A stretch of DNA of 64,000 bases from assembly GCA_963169105.1 (NCBI GenBank), contig OY720634.1:113310430-113374429 (forward strand), in the 5' to 3' direction. Below, piece after piece: positions 46,990 through 58,743 of this stretch; position 1 is the stretch's first letter; every line of letters starts with the position of its first letter. The position numbers and the translations under genes are program-made. The notes below the pieces were generated by a model, which did no database searches, was not told the DNA's origin, and was given only the letters and a program-made list of their open reading frames with translations. The stretch comes from Ceriagrion tenellum (lineage: Eukaryota > Arthropoda > Insecta > Odonata > Coenagrionidae).

Positions 46990-48060
46990 CTCTTCTTTTT
47001 ATTTCAACTTAGTTATCCGTTCATTTATCCTTACACTTTTCGCAAAAACACCCGGCCTAAGCCCATAAAATTGCTCACTTGTTCCATTGCTTCACTATTC
47101 GCCCTCATTACACAATTGTTCCCCCGTACTCCGCGTCGGAAGCCACATCTTCCAGATATAGATATGTCTGAAACTTGATTTAAAATTCTGACAGTGTCAA
47201 CATAAAAGAGAAGTTTTCATTCCACAATTAAAAAACACTACACACAAATAACCAATTACGGCTCATGAAAAATGTTCACAATAACTTCCAATTACTTTGT
47301 CAAAATAAATTTCACAGAATTTTCAATCGACCCCTCTGTATCCGTAGAAAGGAAATGAACGCTAAAAACGACAATCTTCCAATTAATCGCAAAAACAAAA
47401 ACAACTGACAAGGAGACGACTGCTTGAGCTTTCAGTAGCTGTCACTGAAACCAATGGGCGTGAACCCACCTCTCCGCATAGCAATTCAAGCTTTCAACTT
47501 GATTTCTTTCGGTTGACTTATAACTGGTCTTTTACTCTACATGAAATGCCCACTCGTGTCGTCTAGAAAATATATCTGTTTTGAGGTTGAGCGGCTTCTC
47601 GACGGTGAAGTTCCAATTAATGATAATTATTTCCTGCCTGTTGACGTAATGGCATGAGTCAAATCCCATACTATAAGCTGAATGGCGATGACACCAACTT
47701 GAGGAATGAATGCTTTGAAAGTATTTTTTTCAGAATGTATGCTCAATGACAAAATATAAGTTCCACAGAACGCTGTAAGCTACTCTCAGAACTTAACTAG
47801 CCATTCGTTTCAAATGAAAGGACAGTTCTTTGGTATATTACTCATCAAATCATCCAAATTTCGAGAACCCAGGCGGTAAGGCGCTGTATATACGGCTGCT
47901 GTGAAGTCTACCTCACACGATCAAAGAGCTACAGAGGGCAGCCCTCAACACACATATCTGCGATAACTTTCATGATTCTTGGAAAAGCTCGTCAGCATCA
48001 TACCGCGAGAAACACGACAACGCAGTGTAAAGACAATTTTCTAGAGAAGAGGGGACATTA
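46990..48060. other. no recognisable feature
   Basis: AT-rich DNA between two LINE fragments. No frame or repeat can be supported. Confidence 0.35.
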
Positions 48061-48069
48061 GGTAAGGAG

Positions 48070-48905
48070 GCCATAAGAAAAGCATAAGAAATATGAATGA
48101 GCGGGATAAAGATAAACAGAGAAGAAGTAAACATGCTTCGCTTCGCAGATGATATCGCAGTCATAGCCGGTAATCGCGATGTTCTTCAAAGGTCATTAAA
48201 CGTAATGGACTTAGTTCTACAAGAATGCAACATGAAAATAAGTAAGACGAAGACTAAAATCTTAATATGCGGAAGAGAGATGCTGAATGTAGAAGTCACC
48301 CTGAGAGGAGAGAGATTAGAGTAAGTGGATTCCTTCACTTATCTCGGAAGTATCATCACGTGGGACGGAAGAAGTACAACAGACATCAAGCGGAGAATAG
48401 CCCAAGCTAAGAAGGCGTTCATGGAATAAAGACAAGTGCTACGCTCAAAGAAGATAGGACTACAAACCAAGAAACATTATGTGAAAACATTCGAGTGGAG
48501 CGTAGCACTCTATGGATCGGAAGCATGGACCATTGGAAAAACTGACCAGAAAAGACTACAAGCCTTCAAAACGTGGTGCTGGAGGAGGATGCTGAAGATA
48601 AAATGGACGGAGAAAATAAGAAATGACTAAGTTTACAGAAGAGTAGAAGAGGAAAGGACCATATGGAACACCATACAGAAAAGAAGAACAAGATGCATTG
48701 AACACACCCTGAGACATAATTGGTTTGCGAAGAACGTAATTGAAGGAAAAATAGAGGGAAAAATTCCCTAGAGGAAGACCCAGGAAAAAGTTAATGGATC
48801 AAATAACGAGGAAAGTACAAAGGAAGAGATACCAGGTGGTAAGGTAACTAGCATTAGATAGGCAAGGGTGGAGGGCTGCAGTCGACCAATCTTCGCATTA
48901 AACAA
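48070..48905 (+). pseudogene. RTE-like LINE, reverse-transcriptase C-terminal part with intact FADD
   Basis: This is the best LINE copy in the window. A single frame runs from 48097 through INREEVNMLRFADDIAVIAG, keeping the catalytic Asp-Asp (about 48145), then KISKTKTKIL, FTYLGSIITWDGRST and IKRRIAQAKKAF. The C-terminal SVALYGSEAWTIGKTDQKRL and WCWRRMLKIKWTEKIRN follow at about 48493-48625. It is broken by only three stops (48322, 48427, 48628) up to that point. The 3' end (48810-48905) is shared with the copies at 1200, 36360 and 57030. It lacks everything upstream of the palm, so it is 5'-truncated. The element is comparatively young. RTE-like is an inference from the C-terminal block and the ATGATG-type end. 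Confidence 0.8.
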
Positions 48906-49259
48906 CCAATGATGAGGGGACATTGAGCGGCTACATAGCACATAATCATGTAAAAGAAATTCAGTAGAAGTCACACTTATATGTTTTCGACCATTCAATC
49001 AAGCTATTTGTGGGGCGGTTTACATACACAGGGTCGAACAATGGAGACTGATGCACATTAACATTCATGCATTAACAAAATAGATGAAGCCTGGAAACAC
49101 CATAATAATGCCTTTTCTCGAAACACAATCAAACCGTCACGTGCGTAGAGCGACACGAATCCTTATAACGCTCAATTTTGGTAAATTTAAGCCCCAAGGT
49201 TTTGCTCAAAAGAACGTAATAAATCTTATGTGGAGAACTAAGTAATTCATCATTTCACC

Positions 49260-49418
49260 ATGTCCCGTGGCAAAGAGCTTAAGTTTTTGACAAATATCCC
49301 GAAGAGTAGCGATAAGTGGCTGACTTTTCAGTCCCATTTGACAGATGAAATGTTTTTCTTGCTGATGACGCAAAATTCGCTGCATTCGGTTACAAATTTA
49401 CAACTCGCTTAAACTACC
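49260..49418 (+). mobile_element. TTAA MITE, copy E (right end only)
   Basis: Ends with CTCGCTTAAACTACC followed by CTAA, matching the right terminus of copy B. The preceding blocks gtggcaaag, gacaaatatcccgaagagta and gcttgatgacgc-like words are loosely alignable to 40080-40200. Confidence 0.45.
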
Positions 49419-49629
49419 CTAAGCGCAAATGCTATTCTCAGACAACTTGGGGTCAGCCCGCGGGCAGCTAGAAATTGTCAAGCGGGCCAGATCTTGCCTG
49501 AGGATTGTTTCCGGCGCGTCGAAAACCAATCGAAACCACCCAGCGTGTCCGTTTGCGTTTTTATAAAGCCTGAACTCCTTCCGTGCCATCTCGCTGACCA
49601 GCTCCATCCATTCTCTCCGTTTAATCAAT

Positions 49630-50350
49630 GGGACGAGGAGGAGGATTGAGGAGGAGGGGACAGAGCGGGGCCGTCCAACCTCACGGGGTCGAACTCAACG
49701 CCCGGCGATTGACTTGACGTCCGGTCTTACCTCTCGCGGAGAGAGAGAGACGAGCGGGAGTGGGGGGAGGGGATAAAGGAAGAAGGGAAAGAGAGGAGAG
49801 AGAAAGGCCTCCCACATTCAATTTTTGCGTTAGGTCAGGAAACGCCGAACGAGAAAGAGGGGGAGGTGAGCCTCTCAGCTTTTTCGAGGTCAGACTTCTC
49901 TTTGCGTTGACCCACAAAAGGTAGGGAGGAGGCGGAACTGAGGATCACACACACCGAGGGAGACTACACTCGCTAAACCCCCACCCCCCCTCCCCACCCT
50001 CCTGACCCCTCCATCTCGGCCCCATCTCCCTCAAGCCGGCCGGCATCCCAGTCCAGAGTCCCTCTTCCACATTCCTTTCCACCTCTCTCGCGCACTGAAC
50101 GCCTTTCCCACCCCTCCAAATCCCATCTTCCTCCTCCCACCCACCTTCCCTTCCTCCGACCTGCTGCACAGTTCGCGGGCAGCATTCCTCGCGTCTCACC
50201 CCTTTTCTCTCCGCAGACATTCCTTCCCGCCCTCCCCTCCCTCTCCCACCCACCTCCTCCTCCTCCTCACGAAGATCTGCACCATTGCGAAGAGAAATCG
50301 AAAGAAAAACCCCCTTGGGGAAGCCGGGTTGACGCGGAGGCTGAAGCCCT
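49630..50350. other. GC-rich CpG-containing patch
   Basis: A strong G+C rise with polypyrimidine runs on the plus strand in 49975-50260. The 139-codon minus frame (49945-50364) is Gly/Glu/Arg-rich, low in complexity and overlapped by another frame. Like the 37.1-38.0 kb patch this may be a regulatory island or untranslated exon. Confidence 0.35.
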
Positions 50351-50399
50351 GGCTTCAAACACACATAACTCTTGTTCAGTTGGCCGGTTAAGATGGTGG

Positions 50400-51965
50400 G
50401 AGGGATTTTCTCAATGGAGAAATATGCGAAAAGATTTGCATACGTGTTCTCATTCGTGATACCTAAAGATTAAAAAAAGAGGAAAAATAGCACATTACCG
50501 ATTAGTTTTTTTGGCCAATCCGATAGTATTTTAGCACTTAGTCAAAGGGTACATTGGATATGTTTCGTACTAATTTGAATACGTGTGTAAACACGAAATG
50601 CGACTTCGCGAACTTCTCCGAAACGCGAAATGTATATTTTTTTATCATTAAAATTACTGCTGACTAATATCAAGGCATCACGCCGAGTTTAATATTCGTA
50701 AACAACGGATTTCAACATCATTTGGTTTGAATTTCGAAAACACAAAAAAACTAGTAACACCTTTAACTAAGGAAAAAATTAAGATTATAATTCTTTTACT
50801 ATTTCCATTGCCGCCTCTATGGCGTGTGCCAACACATAAACTGACGCTCTTACATGAAATGTGGTCCAAGAATTCTTTTTCGACTAACTTAAAAAATTAT
50901 TAAAATATTAATTATCGGCGATTGCCCCTGGCTTGATAAGCTTTGTGAGGTGACCGACATCAGAGGTTATTTGCGCCATTTATGATTCATGGGAAGGTTT
51001 GTGAGGGAGTGATTAGGTGGGAATGGAGAAATAGTGGAGGGAATTTCGGCATTAACATAACCTCTATCTTGACAAGGCATCTAGCAGGGCGGTATGCAAG
51101 TGTAGATGAAACTGTAGCAATGGTTTTGAAGCATCGGTAGATATGGACGTTACTATGCAAACCCGGCGAAAACTCGAAAAAACACTAATTTTACAACATT
51201 CGATGAGAAAATATCAGGCAGTTAAATCCCCGTTCTGCTTTTTAAATTTTCATTAGCATTTCTTTCGATGGCGGATATAAAATATTTGCAAAGTATTTCT
51301 ATCAGCGGTATCACTGGTGTCACCCCTGGAGACTCACATACTCCACACTAGGCTTAGCTTGCTTGAGAAATTCAGACTTGGTGTGTTTCAGAGAGACAGA
51401 GAATATTATCATGACACCTCACAACATCTCTAGGCCTTACAGAAGCAATAAAATAAGAGAGATACATTGCTGAACAGATAGGTACAAAAACTCATTCTTT
51501 CCGTGCACATAAGTGACCATAATAAAAACTGAGCTCCATTAAATACACTCCCATAATGGACGTCACCATTTCACCTCCCAAAACCTTACATCTTTACACA
51601 GCTGGTGACATAACACCCCCTGCCACACGCCCATGCGGCGGCTCGCAGGGTAGTATGTAGATGAAGATGTAACAAACAGAAACTTGGTGGCACTCAACAG
51701 TGGAGAGTATCAGATCAGTGAGGGCGAGTCAAGCATTGATCAGCATACAGATGTCCCCAAGGACTCTAGTGTGAACCTCTTTAAGGGATCCTCGGTACCT
51801 TGGCCTCATCTTTCTTCGTGCTTTGCTATCCCTGACTTTATGCCATTTGCCAGCGAGTGCCACCAAGTTTTTCTACACCTATAATGAAAGGCATCCAGGG
51901 GACCACACAGTTAAACCCATATAACGAGTGGAATACTTCACTTCAAAATGCTGTATAAACAGTTG
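50400..51965. other. no recognisable gene; one repeat-like word
   Basis: A short word, agggtagtatgtagatgaagatg (51646-51668, in two parts), resembles gggcggtatgcaagtgtagatg near 51090 and may mark ends of an unnamed repeat. The 66-codon frame at 51684-51884 has no domain. Confidence 0.3.
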
Positions 51966-51974
51966 AACTCAAGA

Positions 51975-52110
51975 AAGGATAGGGATTCCACAGAACAATA
52001 CCCAAGGTTCGAACCTGGGCCCTCAGAATGGGAAGTCAATCTCTGCCAGGTTCAAACACTGACATTGGTGGAAATGTTTCAGTACAATCCCAATTCCTAC
52101 TTGTAAGTCA
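51975..52110 (-). mobile_element. tRNA-like SINE remnant
   Basis: The minus strand carries a perfect B-box CAGGTTCGAACCT near 51998-52017. The flanking tggaaatgtttcagtacaat block resembles that of the 59930-60010 copy. Confidence 0.5.
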
Positions 52111-52717
52111 TGTGGAGAGCATTTTCAGTACATACAAAACTCCATCGACAGATTCGATGTTATACAGAGAGCCTTGGGGTGCTCTGTTGACAGAAGGCTA
52201 ATGCAAATACAAGGTATCTCTCAGCACTTTCTTCACCTACAAATTACTCCTTTCCTACCAACATATTCTAAATAACATCAACTATTGGTTGCTTTCCCCC
52301 AAAATTGGACAACTGACAATTAACATATGGAATCCAACGATTATTCTGGGAAATTCTGACCATTTCTGATTCTCATGCAGCATTAATATTAAAATGAGTT
52401 CCAATGATAAATGGTAGGTCATTTTGATTGATCAGCATTTCCCAAATTGTGCTCCATGAAGCCCTTAGGGCTCCAATGTGATTCTCAGGGGCTCTGTCTA
52501 TAGCAGTAATGAAGATGACAAGAGTGAAAAAAAATTAAATGGCTGCTTCCATCTAGCATTTTTCAATATTGTTTTCTCTATTAACATCTGTACCTAATTA
52601 TTAATACTTATGTATGACTGTACTTTGTAATATACCTCAGGGAACATATAGCTAGACATTAAATATTCCTTTTGGGACACAGGGTGGTGGTTAAAGAGGA
52701 GAGCAGAACAGGTAGAT

Positions 52718-52780
52718 AAAGAGTAGATTAAGTCTTGACCAGCCAGGGGGATGGTCAAGACTAAATCTACTCCACTCTTT
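52718..52780. repeat. hairpin, about 24-bp stem with 10-base loop
   Basis: aaagagtagattaagtcttg and the following acca (52718-52741) pair with 52752-52780, which contains tggtcaagactaaatctact. The inner 12 bp are perfect, and a 5-base bulge lies near the base. Pairing may extend outward weakly (aggtagat against atctatgct). The size is like a miRNA precursor, but a MITE remnant is equally possible. Confidence 0.6.
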
Positions 52781-53039
52781 AATCTATGCTAGCAAGCAAT
52801 CCCAGACCCCTTATCTACTTGCAGACATTCTGTCGCAAGAAGCTTGGCAGCAGTGCTAAGATACAAAGAAGAAAAACCCACTTGGGAAAGAGTTTTTCAA
52901 GCTATGTGCCTTCAGTGATGGCAGGTTCGATGAAGAGAGGACAGTCCTGAATATAAACATAAGCCAGGGAAAAAGTTACCAATGGTAGCTCTTCAAGACT
53001 GAAGAGGAAATTCATAACCACCTACCTTAATCAGTAAAT

Positions 53040-53120
53040 GGGGATGAGGTAGGAGTGAGGAGCTGAGTATTGGTTTTCCATCCCAAGGGGCACTGGTTCA
53101 AATCCTGGATTGTTCTGCAG
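53040..53120 (+). mobile_element. tRNA-like SINE remnant
   Basis: A B-box-like ctggttcaaatcctgg (53092-53107) preceded by gaggagctgagtattggttt, which has the spacing of a tRNA-derived head. The tail is not identified. Confidence 0.4.
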
Positions 53121-53404
53121 ATGCATGGACTGGAGGAGAATGTAAAGAGTGCTGAATCACTGATAAGACAAAAAATGAGACATTTAACATGGAATAATAG
53201 GAAAGGTCATCAGAGGGTAAAGTTTGGGGGAGGAAGAGAAATTGCTTGGTCAGCTATTTGCAGCAGCAGACAACTGAGGTCATAGGCACCACTGAGGAAC
53301 TTTAAGTTGATAATGGAAGGACTGATAGAGACATGGGATAAAGCCATCTGATCTAACAGATTGAGTACTGCCCTTGAGGAGCTTTTCAAATAGCACATGA
53401 TTCA

Positions 53405-53490
53405 ACTAAGAAATTTTAGGCACAGCACAGTTTTGAATCCAGACCCTCGAGATGGGTAGTTAATACTTAAACCACAGTACCAACCTAATC
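53405..53490 (-). mobile_element. tRNA-like SINE remnant
   Basis: The minus strand reads an A-box-like TTGGTACTGTGGTTTAAG and a B-box-like GGTCTGGATTCAAAAC with tRNA-like spacing. Confidence 0.4.
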
Positions 53491-53689
53491 CATTGGAGGC
53501 AGAAAAAGCAAGAATTTGCTAAATTCACCATTTTAAAATTTAATATTCAGGGCTGTAATTTGAACCACTATTATCCATAACAGTGCCGTGAGCTTCCATC
53601 AAATAAGCAACCCAGGCATTCTCTTCCACTTTTACCCATTTTATTTTATTTATTTTTTGATTTATATTAGCTACCCCGAATACAGCACC

Positions 53690-53852
53690 TATGGCCAATT
53701 TATATCAGGGGAATAACTGTAACATCAGATGAACACAAAAACCTATGTCCTGGGCAGATAATATTCTACCCAGGCGGTACTCGAACCCGCGACCCTTGGG
53801 TTAGCAGGCGAGGATTTTACCCCGCCACCACAACGGCCGACAATTTCACTTT
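53690..53852 (-). mobile_element. tRNA-derived SINE (family B)
   Basis: This is the minus-strand copy of the 45.8-kb SINE. The complement of the B-box is cgaacccgcgacc (about 53774-53786). The tail complement contains gaacacaaaaacctatgtcc and tgggcaga, and the head complement contains gaggattttaccccgcc. Confidence 0.75.
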
Positions 53853-54159
53853 TAACACATTGTTGATGTAGAGAGTAGACGACAGTTAGAGTACTTGACA
53901 TCCATTTGAGGGTTCCAGGATCAAATACTTGTCCAGGCATAGATTTGACTGGTGAATTTTACATATCTGTGTTTGAACGAACACTCCTGCTTTAGGCAGG
54001 AGAAGTAGTTACAAGGTGCAATGAGGGACAACAGAGTACTGAAAGAGGGCAATCAAGGTAAAAATTCAGGAATGGGTAGAAGAAGGTTTAGGATTTTGAT
54101 GCTATTTTCAGGATGAGGCAAATAAAGCATACATGATGTAATAAAAATTGAATTAAAAA

Positions 54160-54300
54160 AAGGAAACTTTGAAATGTCCACTGTTATTTATTTGTTTGTA
54201 CAAGACGTTTCAACGCTTAAAGCAACATCACCAGGTACATCATTGTACCTGATGATAACAGAGTAGACATTTCAAAGTTTATTTTTTAAATTCAAGATGA
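54160..54300. repeat. inverted repeat with Penelope-type terminal signature
   Basis: The outer arms aaactttgaaatgtccactg (about 54164-54183) and agtagacatttcaaagttt (about 54263-54282) are inverted. The centre has caggtacatcattgtacctg (54233-54252). The minus strand carries GATGTTGC ... GTTGAAACG, like the signatures at 1.4, 19.2, 34.0 and 45.3 kb. It may be the outer part of Penelope-like element 2. Confidence 0.55.
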
Positions 54301-54489
54301 TGCCCCACAATATCTAGCTGAATACCATTGAACATATAATTAAAATTGGGTTGACTAATAATGTATGTCAACAAGCATAATAGCCGACTAGCTGCCTTAA
54401 AGGTCGATAGGTGGCATGGTGGGCCAGGATAACAGAGATGAAAAAGGGAGGAAACAGAAAAGAAATTTGAGTGATGAAAGAACTTAGAT

Positions 54490-54960
54490 TTTTCTCATGT
54501 AGGTACCTACTGGATAAAGGTACCTCGTATATTCCACCAGGTAAGCAGCTCCATATCTCCTGACATTTTCGAGAATGACTTGTTCTCCATCCTCAGAGGT
54601 TCAGGATGCTGTCTTCTCAATTGGGCTGGTTCATATGCTCTACTCCTAGGAGTCAGGTGCCACCTGATTAGCTCAGACATACGCTCGTTTTCCCGCCACC
54701 CCTTATGTATTAAATGGTGTTGATGATAGGTCTCCAGGCATTACTCAAATGGAAACCAGCCTCTCAATTGAAGTTCTTTGGCTGTAAGCATATCTCAATG
54801 GTTTCCTTAATCAGGCAGTCCAATAACCTTGTGTGTAGCTGAGAAGTGTGTCCCCCACCCACTGTATGGTATGGTTCTCACTCATGCTGTGCTCCGCTTC
54901 CACTGACTTCCACAGTTGAGCCTTGATGGTTTCCATGAATTCGAGAGATTCGAGTAGATG
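54490..54960 (-). mobile_element. inverted partial terminal copy of Penelope-like element 2
   Basis: 54500-54650 is an inverted, diverged copy of the plus-strand element end at about 56040-56165. Examples are agcagctccatatctcctga against agatatggagctgct, and ggataaagg against cctttatcc. Further in, the minus strand (54740-54900) reads the post-endonuclease Penelope segment (DTLLSYTQGYW, AWRPIINT-like). Inverted or tandem terminal copies of this kind are a known feature of Penelope-like elements. Confidence 0.65.
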
Positions 54961-54986
54961 CGACTGACATACTGCTCAGTCTTGAC

Positions 54987-56165
54987 GTGGAGTCACTCTT
55001 CACCTGCGTGCCTCTTACTGACACCATGAAACTGTTGGCAAGAGGATTCAATCCCGACATAGGCAAGCTACTCAATCACATGTTCACTTCAACCTATTTC
55101 TCATTTGATGGCAAATTCTATGAGCAGTCGAGAGGTGTAGCCATGGGATCGTTATTACCATCAGTAATAGGTAACTTCTACATGGAGGACTTTGAAAAGC
55201 AAACACTCAACAAAGCCCCATTGCGTTCCAAATACTTTTTCATAAATGTCAACTGTACATTATTGCTTTGGCCATATGGAATGGATCCACTGGACCTGCT
55301 TCTCTCCCATATGAATAACAAGCTTCCTAGCATTAAATTTACAATGGAGGAGGAGGAAAATGGTGAGCTACTATTCCTCGACATCTTTATCTAGAGGAGA
55401 GAAGATGGAAGCCTGGGACATAGTTAAAACCGGAAAGCTACTCATACAGAACTTAATCTAAACAGTCAGAGCCATCATCATCCTTCATACAAAGCAGCAG
55501 TTATCAACATTATTCACATGGGCCAAGTCTATAGCCAACAAAGAAATCAACCCGACTGAATTGAACCATTTAAAAAAGACCTTTCTATTAGATTGGCTCT
55601 AGTAAGCAGCAAATTTCCATGGCCCTGAAAAGGACCTTTGAGACAACAGGGAGCTGGACTCCAGAGCCATCTGAAAGACCTGTGGCTAAAGCATTCCTCC
55701 CCTGAGTGTCAACCGTATCCAGAAGGATTCAGTGCATTCCACAGCAATATGACATCAAGACAATACACTTACCACCACCAAAACTAAAGGAACCGCTAGT
55801 GAAGGCGAAGGATCCAATTGGCCTGAAGACACCAGGGGTATACCAAATTCCTGGCCAGTGCAGGAAGATGTACATTGAGGAGACTGGCCTCACAACTGAG
55901 ACCAGGTTAAAGGAGCACCAAAGACTCGAGTGGCTCAACTGCAGAAGTCAGCAGTAGTGGGACAGATTTTATACAGTGGGAGGGGACCAAACTTCTTAGC
56001 CACTTGCAAGGTTATGGGGACCAGCCAAATAGAGAAGCCATATACACCAGCCAAATTGAGACGTTGGCATTCAGGACTCCTGAGGATGGAGTTCAAGTCG
56101 TTCTCTAAAATGTTGGAAGATATGGAGCTGCTAACCCTGTGGAAGACCTGAGAGACCTTTATCCA
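54987..56165 (+). pseudogene. Penelope-like retroelement 2 (RT and GIY-YIG, dead)
   Basis: The frame 54987-55394 carries SLFTCVPLTDTM, then KFYEQSRGVAMGSLLPSVIG and NFYMEDFE (Penelope RT motifs 4-5). The palm follows, where the YVDD-type catalytic box is replaced by FINVN (about 55241), then WPYG and RFTMEEEENG-like residues. The active Asp pair is lost. After stops, a second frame (55706-55957) holds the GIY-YIG entry: GVYQIPGQCRKMYIEETG, where the second motif is YIE instead of YIG, then RLKEHQR. The 3' end (56040-56165) is repeated in inverted form upstream. It is a fossil copy with both enzyme domains in order. Confidence 0.85.
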
Positions 56166-56169
56166 AATT

Positions 56170-57015
56170 GGAGTGATAGGTAACGTTTTATTAACAGACT
56201 CTTAGAGTCTCATTCTACTTTTGTTCTAGTCGTAAATGGTGCATGGGAATAAGCAAATTTTGAACCCCTCAGTTTGGTGGGTTTTCCTTCTTAATTGGTC
56301 TCTTCTGGTAGCCTCTGAGTTAAGCAACCTCCAACTTTGTTCTTTCATCAAGTAAGTAGCACTCTACAAAGGCTTGTTGCAGTTTTTTAAGCATGAGGCT
56401 TTCCTTTGAATTAGGTAATTTTTTGTATAAAATCTGACAGAGTGAGTTTCCCTAACTACATTGAAGTAACATCTCTATTTCACTTTTTCATCCAAGGTCC
56501 TTGGTGGCATTTTTTGAGCATCCCTCTTCTTTTTTCAACAAATTCCCCTTTCTGAACAGTTTTCCCTCTGTTTACTCTAAGGACTTAGGGCGGCATCACA
56601 TGCATGTTGTGTGCACCTTATTTGCTATCTCATTTGTATATAGTATGAAAACTCACATATTCCAAACCATTAACCCAAGCAGTGAAATGTAGTGCCCACA
56701 TATTTATTGAGTCCTGGAAGACTGGCAATATTTGTTTAATACATTGCCTAGTGAAGTCAGAGCGAGTACCCATACCCCTTAGTCATCCAGTGCTGGTGAT
56801 TTCCTTTTCCCACAACTAAAAGACAATTCTTGGGTGATCTTCCCCCAGTAGATGTGACATTTTCTGGAAATAATTCCCCCTTTTTTTGTAACGATTTCTC
56901 CTCTTTGGACAGTTTCCCCTCAGTGGACTGTTTACCCTCAGGACTTTATCAAATGACTTTCCTGAGGCATGCACGACATGCATATGAATCCATTAGTGCT
57001 AACAATGATTGAGCC
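56170..57015. other. no recognisable gene
   Basis: AT-rich DNA with frames of about 60 codons that are Phe/Ser-rich, one of them (56830-57012) partly repeating the composition of 56501-56692. Words such as cagttttccctctgtttac and cagtttcccctcagtggac suggest a loose internal duplication. Confidence 0.3.
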
Positions 57016-57023
57016 AACAGCAC

Positions 57024-57425
57024 TAATATTGCCTCATCATCATTATTGGTCATTCAATCCTGAGATTGACTGCAGCCCTCCATCCTCCCCTGTCTAATGG
57101 CTAGTTCCCTTAGTTTTTTTTGCCAGACGATTCTGATGGCCTGTATGTCCCTGGAATCCCAATAGGCTAAGCCTGGGATAGGATAAGCCTGTCATCAGGT
57201 TTTCCTGGGACCAGAGCAACAGAACTTGACATACATCCATGCCCTGGATGGTGAAAAACCCACCCAGGCAGGACTCGAACCTGCGACCCTCAGTTTAGCT
57301 GGTGAGGATTTTACCCCGCCGCCACCGGTGCTGAACAATTCCAACTTCCTAGCAATTCTTCCTTTGTACTTTCCTCTTCATTTGGCCCATGAACTTTTTC
57401 CAGAATCTCCCTCTGGGAACTCCAG
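57024..57425 (-). mobile_element. RTE-like LINE 3' end, split by a SINE
   Basis: 57030-57115 (ggtcattcaatcctgagatt, then gactgcagccctccatcc, then ctagttccctta) is the family 3' end. 57353-57425 (ttgtactttcctcttcattt, ggcccatgaactt) is the adjoining internal part. Between them lies SINE B. The SINE therefore inserted after the LINE. Confidence 0.7.
57220..57345 (-). mobile_element. tRNA-derived SINE (family B) inside a LINE
   Basis: The complement of the B-box is ctcgaacctgcgacc (about 57274-57288). The head complement contains gaggattttaccccgccgcc, as in the 53.7-kb copy. The tail complement contains catgccctggatgg. Confidence 0.7.
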
Positions 57426-57429
57426 GGAC

Positions 57430-58470
57430 TCAGTAGTTTATTTTTTTTCCCAATTTTTCAGGCATTTTTCTTACATTTTCTGAAATGTTTTGGAAACATT
57501 TTTCATGTTCAGTTATTTATGACACATCATCAGCAAATGTTATTATATTTAATCTCATTCAATGTCCAAGCTTTGATAGTGTAGCATAACTTTTTTTTAA
57601 GTTTCTTCAAGGTTTATGGTTAAAAAGATAAACATAATAGGATTTTCTCCAGCCCCAACTCTGATTTTTACGTTGAATTGTTGCATCTTTGTTATTTTTT
57701 CTAACCATACATCCGGAATCTTCAGCAGATATTTTTGGCCAGGTAATAGGTTTGTACAGTACTTCACTTTGCTTTGAGTATTTCCACATTCAATTACCAT
57801 TAACGTCATATCATGCTTTCTTAAAATGTACAAATATGTCACATGTAGTTTTAATGAGATTCCAATATTCGCCAAGCACTTACGTAAGGGTAAATAGCTG
57901 ATCTGCGATGTATCTCTGACACCCTATAAGTCCACAATGGTGGACTTACAGTGTTGTCATTAATGGTGACGTCTACGATTTAAGAGACTGCAACAAGCGG
58001 TAATACATTCTCTCAGATAATGTAAAATTGAATTAGCTTAACTTTTTAGTAATGAATAATGAGGCTTTAATAATAGGTTAATTATTTTCTACCATTTGAA
58101 GAACAATTCCAAGCAAGTTTGCTTGAAGTCTACTTCTCAATTTTGTGGCGATGCATTGAGCCCATCAAGCCATCTAAATCGCCAGGGTGGTTTAAGATAG
58201 CAATACAAATACCATGCCTTGTATCAAAGAACATGATGCTCTAAAGTCAAGATGCACATACCGCGAAACCGCGTACCTATATTCTTCCATTTACCACGTT
58301 TATTATAATGTCTTTAACTGAAAAAAAAATTTAAACTTATTCTATTTTTCGTATCAATTATGGCCAAAGTATACTCACGGGGCTCTCTTTCTCCTTCAGA
58401 ATGAGTTTTTTACGAAGATATATTTTCTTAGAGTTTTGAATTCAACTCTCAGCTCGAGGTTAAACTTTCA
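57430..58470. other. no recognisable gene; upstream flank of ZNHIT3
   Basis: AT-rich DNA with a 92-codon minus frame (57597-57875) that has no recognisable domain and overlaps other frames. Confidence 0.35.
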
Positions 58471-58476
58471 AGATAC

Positions 58477-58545
58477 AGGGCGGGAAACGGGGGCAAAGGG
58501 GAATAAACAATCGATTGGCGAAAATGACCCATGTGCTTGGACGGG
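58477..58545 (+). promoter_or_regulatory. candidate promoter-proximal segment of ZNHIT3
   Basis: A short GC-richer stretch about 200-270 bp upstream of the start codon contains ggcgggaaa (E2F-like) near 58480 and atcgattgg (a CCAAT box on the minus strand) near 58510. No TATA box is evident. This is inferred from position and short words only. Confidence 0.25.
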
Positions 58546-58743
58546 CGATTTTGAAAACTGCTGAAAACAAATACGAAGGTCATGTGCGCGTACCACGTTA
58601 AAATTCTATTATCCGTGTTCATGGGAGCTAATTGGAGTGAATGTAAGGATTAGGAAATGGAAACAATTTTAGTTCGCTAATTCCTTCTTTGGTATTGTGG
58701 AGACTGTGCCAATAGATAATTCTTTCGTTCTCTCAGAGTGAAA

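Noticed and set aside
48097..48630. Active LINE
   Set aside because: The FADD box is intact, but there are three in-frame stops and everything upstream of the palm is missing.
52430..52500. hAT-type MITE terminus (cagcatttcccaaattgtgc)
   Set aside because: Only one end is seen. No matching inverted terminus or 8-bp duplication was found downstream.
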